Source: UBA12465 sp964408785 (lineage in GTDB: Bacteria > Patescibacteriota > Patescibacteriia > Patescibacteriales > UBA12465). From it: a stretch of 6,038 bases of DNA. Below the pieces are notes generated by a model. It was given only the letters and a program-made list of their open reading frames with translations, had not been told where the DNA came from and did not search any database. The number at the start of each line of letters is the position of its first letter. Positions within the stretch are counted from its first letter, which is position 1. Shown here in pieces: positions 1 through 6,038 of the stretch. Position numbers and translations under genes: made by a program. The DNA is taken from NCBI GenBank assembly GCA_964408785.1, contig CAYPAS010000056.1:1-6038 (forward strand), written 5' to 3'.

Positions 1-1
1 C

Positions 2-442
2 CAGCGTTTAATGGATGAATTCAGTTTGACTCAGGAAGAAGCGGCTAAGAAAGTCGGCAAGGCTCGCTCTAGCGTGGCTAATTGTTTGCGCCTCTTGTCT
101 TTACCGGAAGAAGCTCAGGCCGCTTTAGCTTCGGGCAAAATCAGCGAAGCTCACGCTAAATACCTTTTAGGTTTAGAGGGTCGGGAAAAACAGGTGAATG
201 TTTTACGTAAAATAATCCGTCAGAACCTAACCGTCGCGGAAACTGATAAAGAGATACGCCGTTTAGGCGGCACTAAGGCGGCTAAAGCCAAAAACTACTC
301 CGATGAAGATAAAGAAAATGTTTTGTCGGCCGCTTTCGGCACCAAGGTAGAAATAAAACGTTCGGCCCGTGGCGGTAAATTACTCTTTAGTTTTTATAGC
401 GACGAAGAATTACATAATTTAATGAAAAATTTGACCGAATAG
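2..442 (+). CDS. parB: ParB/Noc-family chromosome partition protein (5'-truncated by window edge)
   Basis: C-terminal roughly 147 residues of a ParB-type, centromere-binding CTPase-family partition protein. These normally run about 280-300 aa, bind parS sites near the origin and work with the ATPase ParA to segregate the chromosome. The frame is open upstream of the ATG at position 11 (Gln-Arg-Leu precede it). The sequence QRLMDEFSLTQEEAAKKVGK is the classic entry to the ParB helix-turn-helix, so that ATG is an internal Met and the true start lies outside the window. Visible parts, counted from that Met: HTH at about residues 6-30 (TQEEAAKKVGKARSSVAN, then LRLLSLP), the helical DNA-binding core with 'GKISEAHAKYLL' at about 42-53, and the C-terminal dimerisation segment at about 100-143 (FGTKVEIKRS, then FSFYSDEEL). 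The N-terminal CTP-binding motif cannot be seen. It ends in TAG only 4 bp before dnaE, which implies cotranscription. A plasmid or Noc-like paralogue is possible, but chromosomal ParB fits best next to dnaE. Confidence 0.93.
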   Translation, partial: QRLMDEFSLTQEEAAKKVGKARSSVANCLRLLSLPEEAQAALASGKISEAHAKYLLGLEGREKQVNVLRKIIRQNLTVAETDKEIRRLGGTKAAKAKNYSDEDKENVLSAAFGTKVEIKRSARGGKLLFSFYSDEELHNLMKNLTE

Positions 443-446
443 AAAC

Positions 447-3400
447 ATGTCCTTCGTCCATCTCCACAATCACAGCCACTATTCACTCCTCGATGGTTTA
501 ACCAAAATCGAGGAGTTAGTTTCTTATGCGAAAGAGCAGGGATCGCCAGCGGTCGCGTTGACTGATCACGGTTCGATGTATGGCATTATTGAATTTTATC
601 AAAAAGCCAAGAAGGCTGGCGTTAAGCCGATACTCGGCGTAGAAACTTATTTAGCGCAAAATTCCCGTTTTGATAAAAGCACTAGAGAAGACGCGCGCAG
701 CTACCATCTTTTATTGCTGGCTAAAAATATCGAAGGCTATAAGAATCTTATTGCTTTGGTTTCCCATGCTCATTTGGAGGGTTTTTATTATAAGCCGCGC
801 GTCGATTGGGAGCTGCTTAAGAAGCATCACGAAGGCTTGATTGCTTGTTCTGCTTGTCTGGGCGGCGAAGTGCCGCGTTTGATAAGCGCTGGCAAACTTG
901 AAGAAGCAAAAAAAAGAATTTTGGAATATAATGAGCTATTTGGCCAAGGAAATTATTATTTGGAAATACAGGATCACCCAGAATTAGAAGGGCAGGAAGA
1001 AGTTAATCGCCAGATGATTGCTTTTTCTAAAGAGCTTGGCGTGCCTTTGGTGGCGACTAATGATGTCCATTATTTTAAAAAAGAAGACGCGGAAGCTCAA
1101 GATATATTATTGTGTTTGCAGAATAAAAAAAAGCTGAGCGACACCGATAGAATGACCATGATTGGTCACGGCGATTATTCGATGCGTTCGAATAACGACA
1201 TGATTGCCGCCTTCAGCCATGTACCGGAAGCGATTGAAAATACTTTGAAGATCGCCGAAATGTGTAATGTTGAAATAGAATTAGGCAATATCCAGTTGCC
1301 TTGTTTCGAAGTGCCGGAAGGTTATGACGGTAATTCTTATCTGCGGGAACTTTGTGAACGGGGAATCGCTAAGCGCTATCCGGTCGCCGGCGAAGAAGAA
1401 ATGGCTCGAGTCAGGGAGCGTTTGGACTATGAACTTTCTGTCATTGCCAGGATGGGCTGGCCGTCTTACTTCTTAATCGTTTCTGATTTCGTTAATTGGG
1501 CAAAAAACAATAAGGTGGTCGTTGGTCCGGGACGCGGTAGCGCCGCTGGCTCTTTGGTTTGTTATCTGATAAACATCACCAACCTCGATCCTCTGAAATA
1601 TGACTTGCTTTTCGAGCGTTTCCTTAATCCGGAACGTATTTCCATGCCTGATATCGATATGGATTTCGCCGATATCCGTCGTGGCGAAGTCTTAAAATAC
1701 GTGGAAGGAAAATACGGCCAGGACCATGTGGCTCAGATTATCACTTTTGGAACCATGGCCGCTAGGGCAGCGGTGCGCGATGTCGGTCGTGTTTTGGATC
1801 AGCCCTATGATTATTGCGATAAGATTTCCAAGAGTATTCCGATGTTTACTAAATTGGATGAGGCTTTGAAAATAGTACCGGAATTAAAAGAGATGTATGC
1901 GAACGAAGCGGCCGCTAAAAGGATATTGGATTACGCCAAGCGTCTAGAAGGCGTCGCCCGTCATTCATCAACTCATGCTTGTGGCGTCCTCATTACTAAA
2001 GATCCACTAACTGATTATACCCCTATTCAATACGCCTCTTCCGCCGATAAATCCATAATCTCCCAATATTCTTTGCATCCAGTTGAAGATCTTGGCCTTT
2101 TGAAAATGGACTTTCTCGGTCTCAAGAACTTAACTATCATCGAATCGGCTTTACGGATAATCAAGAATACCAGGGGTTTGGATTTAAATATTGATGAAAT
2201 TCCTCTGGATGATAAAAAAGCTTATAAGCTTTTCCAAGACGGCGAAACAACCGGTGTTTTCCAATTTGAATCTTCCGGCATGAAACGCTATCTGCGTGAA
2301 TTGAAGCCGACTGTGTTTGAAGATATAGTCGCTATGGTCGCCCTTTATCGTCCCGGTCCGATGGAGTGGATACCGGATTATATTGCCGGCAAGCATCACA
2401 AGAAAAAAGTTGAATATCTGCATCCGAAGCTAGAACCGATATTGGCCAAGACTTATGGCGTGGCTATTTATCAGGAACAGGTCATGCAAATCGCTCGCGA
2501 TTTAGCCGGTTTCAGTATGGGGCAAGCTGATGTTCTCCGTAAAGCGATGGGTAAGAAAATCGCCGCCTTATTAGCTGAACAGAAACAGAAATTTATTGAT
2601 GGTTGTGTTAAAAATGGCGTTCACAAGGAATTGGGCGAAAAAGTCTTTTCCTTCATCGAGCCTTTTGCTGGTTACGGTTTTAACCGCAGTCATGCCGCTT
2701 GTTACGCGCTTATTGGCTATCAGACCGCTTATCTTAAAGCTCATTGGCCGGTGGAATTTATGGCCGCCTTGCTCACCTCCGACCAGGGAGATACGGATCG
2801 TGTCGCTATTGAAATAGAGGAGTGCCGCAACATGGATATCAAGATAATGCCTCCGGATATTAACGAATCATTTGATGCTTTTACCGTGGTTACCGCCGGC
2901 ACTAAAGAAAATCGCGCGGTTACCGCTGAAGAAAAAGTCGACACTATCCGCTTCGGTTTGAAGGCGATAAAGAACGTCGGTGAACATATAGTCGATGAGA
3001 TAATCGCCGAAAGGAAGCGTTCCGGCCAGTACGCGAATATATCGGATTTCTTAGAGCGGGTTACTGACAAAGATTTGAATAAAAAATCTTTAGAAAGCTT
3101 GATAAAAGCTGGGGCTTTGGATAATTACGGTGAAAGAGGCGCTTTGTTAGCGAACATTGAAAAGATGCTCAGCTTCAATAAGGAAATAGTAAAAAATAAA
3201 GACACCAGACAAGCCAGTCTTTTCGCAGAAATGCCTAGTGCCGTTAATAGTTTTTCTTTGGCGCCCGCTTCGCCGGCTGGACAAGCGGAATGCCTGTCTT
3301 GGGAAAGGGAACTTCTCGGTTTGTATGTCAGCGAACATCCGTATAATCTTTTCCGCCGTTATTTAAGCGGCTATGCCATTCCTTTGGCGAGTTTAGCTGG

Positions 3401-4067
3401 CCATCGCAGTGATGACCGGGTGGTTATCGCCGGTATAATTGCCTCTTCGAAAAAGATAATTACGCGCAAGGGCGAATCGATGCTTTTCGTTAAGATAGAA
3501 GATAATTCTAAGTCCACGGAGGTCTTAGTGTTTCCCCGTACCCTGAAAGAAACTCCTGATCTTTGGAGCGATGGCCAGGCGGTAATTATTGATGGCAAGG
3601 TTTCGGAAAAAGATCAGGAAATAAAAGCGATAGTTAATCACGCTTTTCCTCTCGACCCGCAAGAACCACAAAAAAGCGTCGACGCTTTCAAGCGTTTTCT
3701 CTTAGAAAATCCGCCCGCCCGCAATTTCCGTTTTTCTCGGGATAACGCCCCTTATAAAAATTCCAATAGCCAAGCATCATCTCCCAAGCCTAAGCAGGAA
3801 GAAAGGCCAAAAGCAGAGGAGGCGCCCCAGGTCGTAACCAGCGAACCGCCTTTGCGTTTGATAATATCTTCTGAATTAGCGGCCGATGATCAAAAGGCTT
3901 TGAAAGAATTATTCGCTTCTTATCCGGGGGCTTCGCCGGTGCATTTTAAATTGATAGTTAACGGTAAAGCGAGGGTTTTAAAAACGGCTTTTATGGTTGC
4001 TATTTCCGAAGCTTTATCTAAAGATTTAACAGAACGTTTTTCTGGAAAGATAAGGCTAGCTTCTTAG
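447..4067 (+). CDS. dnaE: DNA polymerase III subunit alpha (replicative polymerase, DnaE1 type)
   Basis: Catalytic subunit of the replicative DNA polymerase (family C), 1206 aa, a normal length for full DnaE. Domains in order: PHP domain about 3-215, opening HLHNHSHYSLLDG; polymerase palm and thumb about 290-560, with GPGRGSAAGS at 360-369; catalytic aspartates D402 and D404 (PDIDMDF) and D555 (KMDFLG); fingers about 600-800, with YQEQVMQIARDLAGFSMGQA from 675 and GYGFNRSHA at 742-750; tandem helix-hairpin-helix region about 834-905 (GLKAIKNVGEHI); clamp-binding pentapeptide QASLF at 922-926; OB fold about 989-1072; a Pro/Lys/Glu/Ser-rich linker about 1100-1135; and a small C-terminal domain 1136-1206. 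All nine PHP metal-ligand positions known from mycobacterial DnaE1 appear to be filled (H7, H9, D16, H41, E66, H87, C137, D206, H208), consistent with intrinsic proofreading. The ATG at 447 gives the expected family N-terminus. No Shine-Dalgarno is visible, so translation may be coupled to parB, 4 bp upstream. It is followed by a terminator hairpin. Confidence 0.98.
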   Translation: MSFVHLHNHSHYSLLDGLTKIEELVSYAKEQGSPAVALTDHGSMYGIIEFYQKAKKAGVKPILGVETYLAQNSRFDKSTREDARSYHLLLLAKNIEGYKNLIALVSHAHLEGFYYKPRVDWELLKKHHEGLIACSACLGGEVPRLISAGKLEEAKKRILEYNELFGQGNYYLEIQDHPELEGQEEVNRQMIAFSKELGVPLVATNDVHYFKKEDAEAQDILLCLQNKKKLSDTDRMTMIGHGDYSMRSNNDMIAAFSHVPEAIENTLKIAEMCNVEIELGNIQLPCFEVPEGYDGNSYLRELCERGIAKRYPVAGEEEMARVRERLDYELSVIARMGWPSYFLIVSDFVNWAKNNKVVVGPGRGSAAGSLVCYLINITNLDPLKYDLLFERFLNPERISMPDIDMDFADIRRGEVLKYVEGKYGQDHVAQIITFGTMAARAAVRDVGRVLDQPYDYCDKISKSIPMFTKLDEALKIVPELKEMYANEAAAKRILDYAKRLEGVARHSSTHACGVLITKDPLTDYTPIQYASSADKSIISQYSLHPVEDLGLLKMDFLGLKNLTIIESALRIIKNTRGLDLNIDEIPLDDKKAYKLFQDGETTGVFQFESSGMKRYLRELKPTVFEDIVAMVALYRPGPMEWIPDYIAGKHHKKKVEYLHPKLEPILAKTYGVAIYQEQVMQIARDLAGFSMGQADVLRKAMGKKIAALLAEQKQKFIDGCVKNGVHKELGEKVFSFIEPFAGYGFNRSHAACYALIGYQTAYLKAHWPVEFMAALLTSDQGDTDRVAIEIEECRNMDIKIMPPDINESFDAFTVVTAGTKENRAVTAEEKVDTIRFGLKAIKNVGEHIVDEIIAERKRSGQYANISDFLERVTDKDLNKKSLESLIKAGALDNYGERGALLANIEKMLSFNKEIVKNKDTRQASLFAEMPSAVNSFSLAPASPAGQAECLSWERELLGLYVSEHPYNLFRRYLSGYAIPLASLAGHRSDDRVVIAGIIASSKKIITRKGESMLFVKIEDNSKSTEVLVFPRTLKETPDLWSDGQAVIIDGKVSEKDQEIKAIVNHAFPLDPQEPQKSVDAFKRFLLENPPARNFRFSRDNAPYKNSNSQASSPKPKQEERPKAEEAPQVVTSEPPLRLIISSELAADDQKALKELFASYPGASPVHFKLIVNGKARVLKTAFMVAISEALSKDLTERFSGKIRLAS

Positions 4068-4078
4068 CTTATTTTTTA

Positions 4079-4107
4079 TTGTCGTGCTTTTTAATTTTTG
4101 TTATAAT
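4079..4107 (+). promoter_or_regulatory. Predicted sigma70-type extended -10 promoter for the membrane-protein gene
   Basis: The sequence shows TTGTCG at 4079-4084 (4 of 6 matches to TTGACA), a 17-bp A/T-rich spacer, and a perfect TATAAT at 4102-4107. TG at 4099-4100 makes it an extended -10. The predicted start of transcription is about G4114 or A4115, leaving a 5' leader of about 48 nt before the ATG at 4163. The promoter begins 12 bp after the dnaE stop codon and faces the downstream gene. Its -10 directly touches the terminator stem that follows. Assignment is by consensus only. Confidence 0.72.
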
Positions 4108-4136
4108 GAGATTGATTAATCACAATCTCTTTTTTT
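4108..4136 (+). terminator. Rho-independent terminator after dnaE
   Basis: A 7-bp perfect stem, GAGATTG (4108-4114) with CAATCTC (4123-4129), has an 8-nt loop and is followed by seven T residues (4130-4136). It lies 41 bp past the dnaE stop and would end the parB-dnaE transcript. The stem is modest in GC, so efficiency may be partial. The 5' arm begins on the base right after the predicted -10 box, so RNA started at about 4114 would lack nearly all of that arm and should not terminate here. Confidence 0.68.
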
Positions 4137-4162
4137 ATTGAAAATTAATAATTGTTTTGCTT

Positions 4163-5626
4163 ATGCCGAAAAATAAGAGCGAGCTGGAAGCGCCTAAGAA
4201 GAAGGCGGTCAAACACAAGACAGCTTCTTCTAAAACAGAAAGCAAGAAGGCGCCGAAAAGCGTAAGGCGCGCCAAGCCGGTTTTCGTCGACGTTATCGAA
4301 GATGATGACGAATTAGAAGAAATAGAAAACGAAACTCCAAATCAGGAAGAATCGTTTACTAAGAAAACCGCTACTTATTCTTTAGAAAAAGAAGATTTTG
4401 ATATTCAGAAAAATTTTTTCCAGCAATTATCCAGTTCTCGTGATTCTAAAAAATCCGAAGAGGAACTTGATTCGGAAAAAAGCAATGAAGTCCAGGCACC
4501 GCGCAAGGTTGGCCTTTATCGACGTTTAGTTATAAAATTTTTAGTTCTTCTCGGTCTTATCGCGATTGCCGTCGTTTATTTTTCTTTTTCAAAATTAACC
4601 GTCAATTTGGAATTAAAGGGAGAAACTATTAGCGACAATATGCTTTTCAAAGTTTCTGGCCCCAAGGCTTCTGTTACTTCCAGTAGCGATCCACGCCAGG
4701 AAATTTCTGGCAGTTTGAAAATGATTGATGTCGAAGCCAAACGTGATTATTTGTCTAGCGGCGAAAGCTATCAAGGAGAAGAAATTGTCGGTCGTGTCAG
4801 GATAATCAATAATTATAATAAATCACAGGCTTTAGTCGCCACAACCCGCTTGCTAAGTCCGGATAATAAGCTTTTCCGAATAAAAGAAGCGGTTAATGTT
4901 CCGGCTGGCGGCGAAGTTTCCGTCGATATTTACGCCGATAAACCCTCAGAAGAAATGGCTATCGCTCCGACCGATTTCACCATCCCGGGATTATGGGCCG
5001 GTTTGCAAGATAAGATTTACGCCAAGAGCGATACCGCTTTTGAATTTACGAAAAAGGTTAAAAAGTTCGTGACTGCCGATGATATCAGAAAAGCCAAGGA
5101 TGATATCGCTGATGCTTTACTGCAGGCGGCTCGCCTCGAAGCGAATAACGCGGAAAGCGCAACTAGCGGCACGCTTTTTGAAGTCAGTGATAATCCGGAG
5201 AGTTCCTTTTCCGCTAAAGCCGGTGAGGCGGTGGAAAGTTTCAGTGTTACTACTAAAGGCAAGGTTTTAATCGTTAGTTATTCCAAGGATGAGACGGCTA
5301 AGATGATACAGGCCAAACTAAATCTTATTTTGCCAGATGATAAAGAATTAAGTGATTTTGATAGCAGCAAGATTTCTTACGTCCTAGACAATTATGACCA
5401 GGCAAGTGACGTGGCGACGATAAAGGCGGATTTCAGCGCTACCATGATTTTAAAGAGTGACGCGGAAATTATTGATCCGCGTCAGCTTATTGATTTAAGC
5501 GAAGATCAGATAAGCGCTTATTTGAAATCTCAGCCGGCTATCAAGGATTTTAATTTAGAATTTTTCCCAGCCTTTATCAAGAAAGCTCCGAGCCTTTGCG
5601 ACCGCATCGAAATAAAAGTTAAATAA
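4163..5626 (+). CDS. Single-pass membrane protein with baseplate J-like ectodomain, function unknown
   Basis: 487 aa from the ATG at 4163. A TTG two codons upstream (4157) is an alternative, but ATG is preferred. No clear Shine-Dalgarno precedes either. Layout: residues 1-119 are a hydrophilic, presumably cytoplasmic tail, Lys-rich at first (PKKKAVKHK, SKTESKKAPK) and then acidic (VIEDDDELEEIENE). R120-R121 then leads into one hydrophobic helix at about 122-142 (LVIKFLVLLGLIAIAVVYF), giving a type II, N-in/C-out topology. Residues 143-487 form the ectodomain. Its segments VRIINNYN, ALVATTRLLS (224-233), VPAGGEVSVDIYAD (from about 246) and IPGL (274-277) are the pattern I associate with the 'baseplate J-like' membrane proteins of Patescibacteria. 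The end, YLKSQPAIKDF...FFPAF...DRIEIKVK, also fits that group. There is a single Cys near the C-terminus and no catalytic motif that I recognise. It probably has its own promoter at 4079-4107. A cell-envelope or surface role is inference only; the phage-derived family name should not be read as evidence of a phage. Confidence 0.85.
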   Translation: MPKNKSELEAPKKKAVKHKTASSKTESKKAPKSVRRAKPVFVDVIEDDDELEEIENETPNQEESFTKKTATYSLEKEDFDIQKNFFQQLSSSRDSKKSEEELDSEKSNEVQAPRKVGLYRRLVIKFLVLLGLIAIAVVYFSFSKLTVNLELKGETISDNMLFKVSGPKASVTSSSDPRQEISGSLKMIDVEAKRDYLSSGESYQGEEIVGRVRIINNYNKSQALVATTRLLSPDNKLFRIKEAVNVPAGGEVSVDIYADKPSEEMAIAPTDFTIPGLWAGLQDKIYAKSDTAFEFTKKVKKFVTADDIRKAKDDIADALLQAARLEANNAESATSGTLFEVSDNPESSFSAKAGEAVESFSVTTKGKVLIVSYSKDETAKMIQAKLNLILPDDKELSDFDSSKISYVLDNYDQASDVATIKADFSATMILKSDAEIIDPRQLIDLSEDQISAYLKSQPAIKDFNLEFFPAFIKKAPSLCDRIEIKVK

Positions 5627-5646
5627 AACATTCGCTTGTATATATT

Positions 5647-5673
5647 AAAAAAACCGCTTTTAGCGGTTTTTTT
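5647..5673. terminator. Bidirectional rho-independent terminator between convergent genes
   Basis: A perfect 12-bp inverted repeat, AAAAAAACCGCT (5647-5658) and AGCGGTTTTTTT (5662-5673), encloses a 3-nt TTT loop. The CCGCT/AGCGG core gives the GC-rich stem. The flanking A7 and T7 provide a U-tract for transcripts from either strand. It sits 20 bp past the stop of the membrane-protein gene and 17 bp past the stop of the minus-strand aldolase, so one element can terminate both. Confidence 0.9.
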
Positions 5674-5690
5674 GTTTTGCTTTATTAATT

Positions 5691-6038
5691 TTAAAATAAA
5701 CCGAATAGAGTTTTTTCCTTAGTCTTTTTTACCGTTTGCCGTCCCGAATAAATATTTTTCGCTTCTTTGACGCTGGCTTTATCAATAATCATCGCTTTTA
5801 AAGCTTGGCCGAGCAGACTAGCCTCTTTTAAATCGCGCTGGTGCAAATTGCGGCCGATAGCTAAGCCGTTAGCGCCGACTCTTAATTGTTTTTCTAAGTC
5901 ATTGAATATTTCCTCGGCCGGCCGGCGGCTGCTGCCGACGCAGATTACTTTAGTCCGGCCGGCGGCTTTTATTACCTCGCGGTAAGCTTCGGCAATTTTT
6001 TTATTAGCAGCTTTTACTGATTCAGCAGCATCTTTGAA
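5691..6038 (-). CDS. Class I aldolase, DhnA/FbaB (DeoC/LacD superfamily) type, C-terminal part
   Basis: A minus-strand frame, open from the right window edge to a TAA at 5693-5691, gives the last 115 residues of a TIM-barrel aldolase. The start lies outside the window. The clearest signature is VGANGLAIGRNLHQR (window residues 54-68). It matches the 'GA.G.a.GRN.(w/f)Q' phosphate-binding strand of archaeal-type class I fructose-bisphosphate aldolases, which cleave fructose 1,6-bisphosphate to dihydroxyacetone phosphate and glyceraldehyde 3-phosphate through a lysine Schiff base. Before it, a helix (about 1-27) and the strand TKVICVGSSRRPAEEIF (29-45) correspond to the barrel-7 strand, where relatives usually carry an SGG-like phosphate loop; here it reads GSSRRP. 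The Schiff-base lysine would be upstream and is not visible. After the barrel comes a basic tail ending TLFGLF. It is convergent with the membrane-protein gene and shares its terminator. A related activity, such as tagatose-bisphosphate or ADTH-type aldolase, is possible; exact substrate not assignable from this fragment. Confidence 0.8.
   Translation of the reverse strand, partial: FKDAAESVKAANKKIAEAYREVIKAAGRTKVICVGSSRRPAEEIFNDLEKQLRVGANGLAIGRNLHQRDLKEASLLGQALKAMIIDKASVKEAKNIYSGRQTVKKTKEKTLFGLF

Noticed and set aside
2184..2423. Minus-strand open frame of 79 codons inside dnaE, and similar ones at 2741-3070, 3147-3338 and 3371-3598
   Set aside because: All lie antisense within the well-supported dnaE coding sequence, with no recognisable protein family and no gene-like context; they are by-products of dnaE codon use.
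4163..5626. Prophage or contractile injection system suggested by the baseplate J resemblance
   Set aside because: No tail, sheath, spike, capsid or integrase gene is present, the protein carries a transmembrane anchor, and its neighbours are housekeeping genes.
5918..5967. 13-bp direct repeat CCGGCCGGCGGCT at 5918-5930 and 5955-5967
   Set aside because: Both copies fall in aldolase codons rich in Ala, Gly, Arg and Pro; explained by local codon choice, with no further copies seen.
5767..5985. Plus-strand open frame of 72 codons near the right end
   Set aside because: It is antisense to the aldolase fragment, whose conserved GRN motif shows the minus strand is the coding one.
1..6038. Possible alternative genetic code with TGA reassigned, as known in some Patescibacteria
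   Set aside because: The four stops seen are TAG, TAG, TAA and TAA, but no in-frame TGA occurs in the conserved genes, so nothing supports reassignment; four stops are too few to infer from absence.
1..6038. parS site or origin elements expected near parB
   Set aside because: I saw no TGTTTCACGTGAAACA-like palindrome or DnaA-box cluster on reading the window; if present they lie outside it.

Overview
The window looks like a chromosomal housekeeping segment from a bacterium, most likely of the Candidate Phyla Radiation (Patescibacteria, Parcubacteria-like). This is an inference from three things: tightly packed genes with moderate-to-low GC and A/T-rich gaps; a lysine- and glutamate-rich single-pass membrane protein whose ectodomain resembles the 'baseplate J-like' proteins common in that group; and an archaeal-type class I aldolase. 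All four genes end in TAG or TAA, and no in-frame TGA interrupts the long frames, so the standard code fits and nothing here tests for recoding.

Layout, left to right: (1) the 3' part of parB (+), a chromosome-partition protein whose N-terminus lies outside the window; (2) four bases later, a complete dnaE (+, 1206 codons) for the replicative DNA polymerase III alpha subunit, with an apparently intact PHP domain, polymerase aspartates, an internal beta-clamp-binding motif and a C-terminal domain; (3) an 89-95 bp gap holding a strong-looking extended -10 promoter directly abutting a hairpin plus T-run terminator; (4) a 487-aa type II membrane protein of unknown function (+); (5) a perfect 12-bp hairpin flanked by A and T runs, probably a terminator for both converging genes; (6) on the minus strand, the C-terminal 115 residues of an aldolase of the DhnA/FbaB class I fructose-bisphosphate aldolase type, running off the right edge.

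parB and dnaE are spaced as an operon, which puts partition and replication under one transcript. The membrane protein appears to have its own promoter. The aldolase is convergent and functionally separate (central carbon metabolism). I see no CRISPR array, insertion sequence, tRNA or rRNA. I did not find a convincing new multi-gene system. The most interesting local structures are the fused promoter/terminator after dnaE, the complete PHP metal site in DnaE, and the uncharacterised surface protein.
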